Source: an uncultured Oscillospiraceae bacterium
GTDB taxonomy: Bacteria; Bacillota; Clostridia; Oscillospirales; Oscillospiraceae
DNA: 11,027 nucleotides
Direction: 5' to 3'
Assembly (NCBI GenBank): GCA_934635545.1
Contig: CAKTZN010000048.1
Span: forward strand, 1 to 11,027
This document shows, piece by piece, positions 6,219 to 11,027 of this stretch. Under the pieces are notes generated by a model. That model worked only from the letters and a program-made list of their open reading frames with translations. It searched no databases and was not told where the DNA came from. Made by a program: the position numbers and the translations under genes. How positions within the stretch are numbered: the first letter of the stretch is position 1; every line of letters begins with the position of its first letter.

Positions 6219-6272
6219 GGCGCAGCCCCTGCGCCGGTACGAGAGAAAACACCCATATTTGCCCGCAAGGGC
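6219..6272 (+). other. Structured 5' leader: two small hairpins
   Basis: The predicted transcript start (about 6217-6219) falls at the foot of a perfect 7-bp hairpin, GGCGCAG-CCC-CTGCGCC (6219-6235), so the mRNA would begin with this stem. A second hairpin, GCCC-GCAA-GGGC (6261-6272), closed by a GNRA-type tetraloop, lies 8 bases before the Shine-Dalgarno sequence. 5'-terminal stems of this kind often protect mRNA from decay. That role is inferred. No known riboswitch class was recognised. Confidence 0.45.
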
Positions 6273-6295
6273 CAGAAAAAAGGAAGGGATATCGG

Positions 6296-6757
6296 ATGAA
6301 AAAGATGATCGCCGCCCTGCTGGCGGCTATGATGATGCTGACGCTGGCCGCCTGCGGCGGCGGAAGCGATACCAAGACCGTGGACGTCCAGAAGCTGGCC
6401 GACGACCTGAAGAGCAATGTGCCCTACAGCGCCGATATGATCGCCACCGCAGTGGAGGACCTGAACTATAAGCTGGATCCCCCCGAGGGCACCACCATCA
6501 CCGGCTACATGGCCGACGGCAACACCGCCGACCTGATCATCGTGGGCCAGTGCGCCAGCGAGGATGACGCCAAGACCCTGTATACCAATGTCAAGACCTA
6601 CCTGGACGACCTGAAGCGGGAGGCCAACCTCTATCAGCCGGAGGAAGAGGCCCGCATCGACGGCGCGCTGCTGCGCCAGACCGGCACCCTGGTGGTGCTG
6701 TGCGTCAGCGATGACACCGCCGCCGCCACCTCCATCGTGGAGGGCTATCTGAAATGA
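6296..6757 (+). CDS. DUF4358 domain lipoprotein
   Basis: This 153-residue protein has a lipoprotein signal peptide: MKK, a hydrophobic core, and lipobox LAAC with Cys20, followed by GGGSD. After lipidation it should sit on the outer face of the membrane. The mature part runs from DVQKLADDLKSNVPYSADM (30-48), through ITGYMADGNTADLIIVGQC (68-86), to VKTYLDDLKREANLYQPEE (99-117). It matches the DUF4358 pattern of a small secreted domain of unknown function found in Firmicutes. AGGAAGGG (6281-6288) supports the start. Its TGA overlaps the ATG of the DHHW gene by 4 bases, so the two are translationally coupled. It is probably an accessory subunit of the surface-modification locus. The molecular role is unknown. 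Confidence 0.88.
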   Translation: MKKMIAALLAAMMMLTLAACGGGSDTKTVDVQKLADDLKSNVPYSADMIATAVEDLNYKLDPPEGTTITGYMADGNTADLIIVGQCASEDDAKTLYTNVKTYLDDLKREANLYQPEEEARIDGALLRQTGTLVVLCVSDDTAAATSIVEGYLK

Positions 6758-7908
6758 GCCGGTACAGAGGACGCCGCCGGGGCGTGTCGCCCCTGATGCT
6801 GCTGATCGCGCTGGTGGTGGCCATCGCTGCCGTGGTGCTGATCATCATCAATCTGGGCAAGGATAAAAAGCCCGCCAATGACGACGCGGATACCCCGCCC
6901 GCCGCCGGCGATATCACCGACCCCGGCAATACGGACGACCCCAACGCCGCCGATCCCGTCACGCCGGACGACACCACCCCCACCTATCAGAAGATCGAGC
7001 TGCAGGGCGACGAGCAGCAGTATGACGCTGTGTACCGTGTGGGCGACACCGGCTATGAGATGTACAGCTATGTGGACAGCACCGCCAAGAAGTACGCCGA
7101 CAATGTCAACGCCGTGGCGGACGCGCTGGCGGGCAAGGCCAACGTGTACATGCTGCCCATCCCCCTCAGCTCCGGCATCTGCCTGCCGGACGAGCTGTAC
7201 GGCAAGGATATCTTCGCCGACCAGAAGACCGCCGAGCAGAAGATCATCGGCTATATGAACAGCAATGTGAAGTCCGTGGCGCTGTATGACGCGCTGCTGG
7301 CCCACCGTACCGAGTATATCTATTTCCGCACCGACCATCACTGGACGGCCACCGGCGCCTACTACGCCTACGAGCAGTTCTGCAAGGCCAAGGGCATCAC
7401 CCCCACGCCCCTCGCCAGCTATAAGGTGGATGAATATGACGGCTTCCTGGGCACCTTCTACCGGGATTCCAACCAGAATGCCACAATGGGAGCCAATCCC
7501 GACAAGGTGGTGGCCTATCACCCCCTCAGCACCGAGGCTATGCTGGACTACGGCAGCGGCGAAAATGCCGACCTGACCCGGGGCAAGATCATCTATGACG
7601 AGTCCGACGCTCCCGCCAGCCTGAAATACGGCGCCTTCATCACCGGCGACAACGCCTATTCCGTCATCAACAACCCCGACGTGACCGACGGCTCAAGCTG
7701 CATCGTGGTGAAGGAGTCCTTCGGCAACGCCTTTGTGCCGTTCCTGACGGATCACTATCAGACCATCTATGTGCTGGACTACCGGTACTGGAAGGGCAGC
7801 ATCAGCCAGTTCGCCCAGGATAAGGGCGTCCAGGACGTGCTGTTCGTCAATAACCTCTCCGCCATACGCTCCACCGCGCTGGTCAGCGACCTGCACAACG
7901 TGGTGTAA
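6754..7908 (+). CDS. DHHW family protein 1 (AlgX/AlgJ-like, membrane-anchored)
   Basis: This 384-residue protein starts with a basic cytoplasmic tip (RYRGRRRG) and one membrane helix (about 13-33), followed by an extracellular Pro/Asp/Thr/Ala-rich linker (about 40-78). The soluble domain carries the name-giving motif RTDHHWTATGA (192-202) and a conserved serine block, VVKESFGNAFVPFL (318-331, Ser322). In AlgJ/AlgX-type SGNH-like acyltransferases an Asp-x-His-Trp motif and a distant Ser form the active site. Asp194, His196 and Ser322 are the likely counterparts here. The ENR-type N-terminal segment seen in DHHW protein 2 is absent and the linker takes its place. GGAGGG lies 9 bases before the ATG. 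A role in O-acylation of a surface glycan is inferred from family and context. Confidence 0.88.
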   Translation: MSRYRGRRRGVSPLMLLIALVVAIAAVVLIIINLGKDKKPANDDADTPPAAGDITDPGNTDDPNAADPVTPDDTTPTYQKIELQGDEQQYDAVYRVGDTGYEMYSYVDSTAKKYADNVNAVADALAGKANVYMLPIPLSSGICLPDELYGKDIFADQKTAEQKIIGYMNSNVKSVALYDALLAHRTEYIYFRTDHHWTATGAYYAYEQFCKAKGITPTPLASYKVDEYDGFLGTFYRDSNQNATMGANPDKVVAYHPLSTEAMLDYGSGENADLTRGKIIYDESDAPASLKYGAFITGDNAYSVINNPDVTDGSSCIVVKESFGNAFVPFLTDHYQTIYVLDYRYWKGSISQFAQDKGVQDVLFVNNLSAIRSTALVSDLHNVV

Positions 7909-7917
7909 AACGATGCT

Positions 7918-7943
7918 GGCATGAAATCTTCGATTTCATTGCC
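7918..7943. repeat. Imperfect hairpin just after DHHW gene 1
   Basis: ATGAAATC (7921-7928) pairs with GATTTCAT (7932-7939) across a TTC loop. After a bulged T, GGC (7918-7920) pairs with GCC (7941-7943). The stem is about 11 bp. No T tract follows, so it is not a standard terminator. It is the first part of a structured intergenic island reaching to 8144. Confidence 0.6.
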
Positions 7944-7983
7944 AATGGGGCTTGCGGCAAGCAGAAAGATACCGGCGATATGT

Positions 7984-8062
7984 TGTAGGGGCGGACGACC
8001 CTGTCCGCCCTGACGGCAGGCCGCACGTTATTTGCGGGCCGACAGAGTCGTCGGCCCCTACG
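7984..8062. repeat. MITE-like palindromic element: two inverted hairpin arms
   Basis: The left arm (7984-8010) and right arm (8036-8062) are 27-base inverted copies that agree at all but about four positions, separated by 25 bases. Each arm is itself a hairpin. The left is GGGCGGAC-GACCCT-GTCCGCCC (7989-8010). The right is GGGCCGAC-AGAGTC-GTCGGCCC (8036-8057). Two of the differences between arms are a compensatory swap that keeps both stems paired. Matching pieces extend outward: CTTGCG at 7951 with CGCAAG at 8074, and AAGAT at 7966 with ATCTT at 8068. No coding capacity is seen. The form suggests a non-autonomous mobile or interspersed palindromic repeat. Whether it is repeated elsewhere in the genome cannot be seen here. 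Confidence 0.75.
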
Positions 8063-8117
8063 CCCGCATCTTACGCAAGGGGACCTTGGCCGTAATCCGC
8101 ACAACCTATCATCCCCT

Positions 8118-8144
8118 GTGGGACAGAGCGCTGCTCTGTCCCAC
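8118..8144. terminator. Perfect 12-bp hairpin between DHHW gene 1 and MBOAT gene; possible terminator or attenuator
   Basis: GTGGGACAGAGC (8118-8129) pairs perfectly with GCTCTGTCCCAC (8133-8144) across a GCT loop. Only three Ts follow on the + strand, so termination would be weak. It may set the ratio of upstream to downstream genes in the locus, or be another part of the repeat island. No clear promoter was found between here and the MBOAT start, which makes at least partial readthrough likely. Confidence 0.5.
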
Positions 8145-8198
8145 TTTCCGGCAAAAACGCCGTAAACGACCTGTAAATTTTCCAAAGGAGAACACCCT

Positions 8199-9599
8199 AT
8201 GGTATTCAGCAGCACCGTCTTTCTGTTGATCTTCCTGCCCGTGGTGGCGGGGATCTATTTCCTGTGTCCCCGCAAGGCACGCAATACCGTGCTGCTGCTG
8301 TTCAGCCTGGTGTTCTACGGCTGGGGTGAGCCGAAGTATATCCTGATCATGCTGTTCTCCACGGTGTTCGACTACACCAATGCCCGGCTCATCGGCCATT
8401 TCCGGGACGCCGGGAAGCAGAAGGCCGCCAAGGCGGTGCTGATCGTGGACGTGGTGGGCAATCTGGGCATCCTGGGCTTCTTCAAGTACACGGATTTCGC
8501 CATCGACAACCTGAACAGCCTCCTGAGCGCGGGCATCCCCGCCCTGGGGCTGGCCCTGCCCATCGGCATCAGCTTCTACACCTTCCAGACCATGTCCTAC
8601 ACCATCGACGTGTACCGGGGCATCGTCAAGCCCCAGAAGAACATCCTCAACGTGGGCGCCTATGTGACGCTGTTTCCCCAGTTGATCGCCGGCCCCATCG
8701 TCCAGTACAAGACGGTGGAGCACGAGCTGATGTACCGCCGCGAGAGCATCTTCGAGGCCAGCCGGGGCATGCAGCGCTTCGTGGTGGGCCTTGCCAAAAA
8801 GGTGCTCATCGCCAATCAGGTGGGCGCCCTCTGGGAGCAGATCAGCGCCATGTCCGCCCCCTCCGCCGTGACGGCGTGGCTGGGCGCCATCGCCTTCACC
8901 TTCCAGATCTACTTCGATTTCTCCGGATACTCCGACATGGCCATCGGCCTGGGGCATCTGTTTGGCTTCCACTTCCTGGAAAACTTTGAGCATCCCTATG
9001 AGTCCCGCACCGTCACGGAATTCTGGCGGCGCTGGCACATCAGCCTCAGCACCTGGTTCCGGGAATACGTCTATATCCCCCTGGGCGGCAACCGTCACGG
9101 CAAGGCCCGGCAGATCCTGAACTTGGCCATCGTTTGGTTCCTGACGGGCCTGTGGCACGGCGCAAGCTGGAACTTCGTCCTGTGGGGCCTCTATTACGCG
9201 GTGCTGCTGATTCTGGAGAAGCTGTTCCTGCTGCGATGGTTGGACAAGGCCCCTAAATGGGTGGGCCATGTGTACACCATCTTCGCCTTTATCATGGGCT
9301 GGGTGCTGTTTGCCATCACCGACTTCGGCCAACTGGGACAGTACGTCTCCGCCATGTTCACCGCCCATTTCACCGACGGCACGGCGCTGTACCTGCTGCG
9401 CTCCAACGCCGTACTGCTGATCGCCGCCGCCATCGGCTGCACCACCGGCCCGCTGCGGCTGTGGAACCGCGTGGAGGACAGGCTGTCCGACACCGCCGCC
9501 GTGGCGCTGCGCACCGTGGGCGTGGTGCTGTTGCTGCTGCTGTCGGTGGCCTTCCTGGTGGGCGACAGCTATAACCCCTTCCTCTACTTCCGCTTCTAA
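8199..9599 (+). CDS. MBOAT family O-acyltransferase (AlgI/PatA-like)
   Basis: This 466-residue polytopic membrane protein is of the membrane-bound O-acyltransferase family. Key regions are MVFSSTVFLLIFLPV at the N-terminus, LPIGISFYTFQTMSYTIDVYRG (about 120-141), DFSGYSDMAIGLGHLFGF (240-257), FWRRWHISLSTWFREYVYIPLGGN (275-298) and LTGLWHGASWNFVLWG (315-330). His320 is the near-invariant MBOAT histidine, and His280 sits in the RRWH motif. In AlgI- and PatA-type systems this protein passes acetyl groups across the membrane to an SGNH/AlgJ-like partner. Flanking DHHW genes supply such partners here. AAAGGAG (8184-8190) fixes the start, and the length is normal for AlgI-type proteins. DHHW gene 2 follows after 12 bases. 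The acyl donor and glycan target are unknown. Confidence 0.95.
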   Translation: MVFSSTVFLLIFLPVVAGIYFLCPRKARNTVLLLFSLVFYGWGEPKYILIMLFSTVFDYTNARLIGHFRDAGKQKAAKAVLIVDVVGNLGILGFFKYTDFAIDNLNSLLSAGIPALGLALPIGISFYTFQTMSYTIDVYRGIVKPQKNILNVGAYVTLFPQLIAGPIVQYKTVEHELMYRRESIFEASRGMQRFVVGLAKKVLIANQVGALWEQISAMSAPSAVTAWLGAIAFTFQIYFDFSGYSDMAIGLGHLFGFHFLENFEHPYESRTVTEFWRRWHISLSTWFREYVYIPLGGNRHGKARQILNLAIVWFLTGLWHGASWNFVLWGLYYAVLLILEKLFLLRWLDKAPKWVGHVYTIFAFIMGWVLFAITDFGQLGQYVSAMFTAHFTDGTALYLLRSNAVLLIAAAIGCTTGPLRLWNRVEDRLSDTAAVALRTVGVVLLLLLSVAFLVGDSYNPFLYFRF

Positions 9600-9611
9600 G
9601 GAGAACCATCT

Positions 9612-10757
9612 ATGAATGACTCGGCAAAAGGCGGCGCCCGCCTGATGAAAAGTGAACACAAGCGCCGTGAACTGGCGCCGCTGATCGCCATCTTCGGCAT
9701 CCTGACGGCGCTGGCCCTGGCCTCGCTGCTGACGCCGGAGCGGGAATTCTCCCCTAACGAGAACCGCTACCTGCAACTGAAGCCGACGCTCACCTGGACG
9801 ACCCTCATGGACGGCACCTTCACCCAGAAGGCGGAGGACTACACCTCCGACCAGATCGCCCTCCGGGATACCTGGATGGAGGCGGCCTCCCTGGTGCAGC
9901 GCGCCGCGGGACGGCTGGAGATCAACGACACCTGGCTGGGCTGCTCCGGCCGCTACTTCGCCAAGGTCACCCCTGACACCTTCGATACCGCCCAGTACCA
10001 TAAGAATCTGGAGCAGGTGCGGACGTTCTTCGACGCCAACCCCGACAAGGACTGCCGCCTGATGATCGTCCCCACCCCCGCCTATATGCTCCGTGACGAC
10101 CTGCCCGCCAACGCGCCTCTCTTCGACGCGGACACCTGCTTCGGCACACTGCTGAACGAATTCGGGAAGCAGGCCATCGACCTGCGCGCCGCCCTGATGC
10201 CCGACGCCGCCGACATGTACTACCGCACCGACCACCACTGGACCACCGAGGGCGCGCAGACCGCCTACGGCGTATGGTGCGCTGCCACCGGACATGAGCA
10301 GCAGAACTGGCAACTGGAAACGGCCAGCACCACCTTCCGGGGCACGCTGTACTCCAAGGTACTGCTGCCGGACAGCCCCTATGACAGGGTGTCCATCGCG
10401 TCTGATGCCGCCATCCGCTCCATGGACTGCGACGGCGAGGTGACCGACAGCCTATACAGCCTAGACGCCCTGGAGGAGAAGGATCACTACAAGATCTTCA
10501 TGGGCGGCAACTACGCCAAGGTGGTCATTGACACCGGCGCGGACACCGGCAAGTCCCTGCTGGTGGTGAAGGACAGCTTTGCCAACAGCTTCCTGCCCTT
10601 CCTGGTGAAGGACTACGACACCATCACCGTGCTGGATCTGCGCTATTACCGGGACGGCGTGCAGTCCCTGGCGGATGAGGCCGACGATGTGCTGGTGCTG
10701 TATGAGCTGACCAACTTCGCCGCCGACAAGAACCTCTATAAGCTGAACAAGATCTGA
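9612..10757 (+). CDS. DHHW family protein 2 (AlgJ/AlgX-like partner of MBOAT)
   Basis: This 381-residue protein has one N-terminal membrane helix (about 21-40) and an extracellular domain. The segment [10 protein letters not shown] (46-55) is the ENR motif common at the start of DHHW and AlgJ-like proteins. It is followed by [12 protein letters not shown] (77-88), [12 protein letters not shown] (204-215) and [14 protein letters not shown] (318-331). Asp207, His209 and Ser322 are the likely catalytic set by analogy with AlgJ/AlgX. The C-terminal part closely parallels DHHW protein 1 ([12 protein letters not shown] against YVLDYRYWKGSI), so the two are paralogues. AAGGAG overlaps the MBOAT stop and lies 8 bases before the ATG at 9612. 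An internal ATG at 9645 is less well supported. It likely works directly with the MBOAT protein. Confidence 0.92.
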   Translation: MNDSAKGGARLMKSEHKRRELAPLIAIFGILTALALASLLTPEREFSPNENRYLQLKPTLTWTTLMDGTFTQKAEDYTSDQIALRDTWMEAASLVQRAAGRLEINDTWLGCSGRYFAKVTPDTFDTAQYHKNLEQVRTFFDANPDKDCRLMIVPTPAYMLRDDLPANAPLFDADTCFGTLLNEFGKQAIDLRAALMPDAADMYYRTDHHWTTEGAQTAYGVWCAATGHEQQNWQLETASTTFRGTLYSKVLLPDSPYDRVSIASDAAIRSMDCDGEVTDSLYSLDALEEKDHYKIFMGGNYAKVVIDTGADTGKSLLVVKDSFANSFLPFLVKDYDTITVLDLRYYRDGVQSLADEADDVLVLYELTNFAADKNLYKLNKI

Positions 10758-10765
10758 CCCCACAG

Positions 10766-10814
10766 AAAAAGGCAGGGCATGCGCCGCATTTGCGGCGTGC
10801 GCCTTGCCTTTTTT
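10766..10814 (+). terminator. Strong intrinsic terminator closing the MBOAT/DHHW locus
   Basis: A long stem-loop begins 9 bases after the DHHW gene 2 stop. The left arm 10766-10787 (AAAAAGGCAGGGC then ATGCGCCGC) pairs with 10792-10813 across loop ATTT, with one A-C mismatch and three G-T wobbles, and ends in six Ts. The A tract at the left foot suggests some activity on the other strand as well. Confidence 0.93.
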
Positions 10815-10832
10815 GCTGGAATGTGATACAAT
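10804..10832 (+). promoter_or_regulatory. Predicted promoter for deoC, overlapping the terminator
   Basis: TTGCCT (10804-10809, 4 of 6 to TTGACA) and TACAAT (10827-10832, 5 of 6) are 17 bases apart. The -35 box lies within the descending arm of the preceding terminator. It is the only reasonable promoter in the short gap before deoC. Confidence 0.5.
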
Positions 10833-10875
10833 ATCCCCGCAAAATCGTAACAATTCCGAAAGGAGCAATGATACT

Positions 10876-11027
10876 ATGGAACTGAAAGACATCCTCAGCC
10901 GCGTGGATCATACCCTGCTGAGCCAGAGCGCCACCTGGGCGGAGATCCAGGCCATCTGCGACGACGGCGTCAAGTACGGCTGCGCCAGCGTGTGCATCCC
11001 CGCCAGCTATGTGAAGCAGGCGGCGGA
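10876..11027 (+). CDS. deoC: Deoxyribose-phosphate aldolase, N-terminal part
   Basis: The first 50 residues of a protein cut by the window end are visible. [20 protein letters not shown] (10-29) and [13 protein letters not shown] (34-46) match the DeoC N-terminus (DHTLLKP-x-AT, then ASVCVNPxYV). The enzyme cleaves 2-deoxyribose-5-phosphate to glyceraldehyde-3-phosphate and acetaldehyde in nucleoside breakdown. AAAGGAG (10859-10865) is 10 bases before the ATG. Another ATG at 10868 is out of frame. The catalytic lysine lies beyond the window, so completeness cannot be judged. The gene follows the upstream terminator and seems to be a separate transcription unit. Confidence 0.92.
   Translation, partial: MELKDILSRVDHTLLSQSATWAEIQAICDDGVKYGCASVCIPASYVKQAA

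Noticed and set aside
6217..6471. 84-residue open frame starting in the DUF4358 leader
   Set aside because: Its start falls at the predicted transcript start with no room for a ribosome binding site, and it is out of frame with the lipoprotein.
7984..8144. CRISPR array or tRNA/rRNA gene in the repeat island
   Set aside because: The repeats are inverted, not direct with regular spacers, and no cloverleaf or rRNA-like sequence is present.
8109..10313. 734-residue open frame on the - strand opposite MBOAT and DHHW gene 2
   Set aside because: The product is low-complexity and rich in Gln, His, Gly and Val with no domain. It is a shadow of GC-rich codons in two well-supported + strand genes.

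Overview
The window looks like chromosomal DNA from a high-GC member of the Clostridia, most likely an Oscillospiraceae-type gut anaerobe. This is an inference. It rests on GC-rich third codon positions, strong AGGAGG-type ribosome binding sites, Firmicutes-style intrinsic terminators with long T tracts, DHHW and DUF4358 proteins typical of that group, and a GC-rich palindromic intergenic repeat. Nothing points to phage, plasmid or transposase content.

Layout. (1) 1-3010 (+) is the distal part of a branched-chain amino acid ABC importer operon: the 3' end of livH, then livM, livG and livF. The genes overlap or nearly abut, and the operon closes with two tandem hairpins at 3015-3084. The binding protein (LivK type) is not in the window and may lie upstream. 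(2) 3120-3320 (-) is a small basic protein gene with its own promoter and a near-perfect Shine-Dalgarno site, convergent with livF across the bidirectional terminator. (3) 3582-5114 (+) is a TauE/SafE-type anion permease gene followed closely by a flavin nitroreductase gene. (4) 5112-6100 (+) is a PAP2 membrane phosphatase gene whose promoter begins inside the preceding stop codon. (5) 6183-10814 (+) is a probable cell-surface O-acylation locus: DUF4358 lipoprotein, DHHW protein 1, a roughly 290-bp structured repeat island, an MBOAT acyltransferase, DHHW protein 2 and a strong terminator. (6) 10876-end (+) is the 5' end of deoC.

How the genes work together. LivHMGF forms two permeases and two ATPases for hydrophobic amino acid uptake. 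In the MBOAT locus, by analogy with AlgI/AlgJ/AlgX, the multi-pass MBOAT protein would pass an acyl group across the membrane. The membrane-anchored extracellular DHHW proteins, which carry Asp-x-His and Ser motifs, would then transfer it to, or remove it from, a surface glycan. The pairing of two differently built DHHW proteins with a DUF4358 lipoprotein is the most system-like feature here. The most unusual DNA-level signal is the repeat at 7984-8062: two inverted copies of a hairpin that differ by a compensatory base-pair swap.
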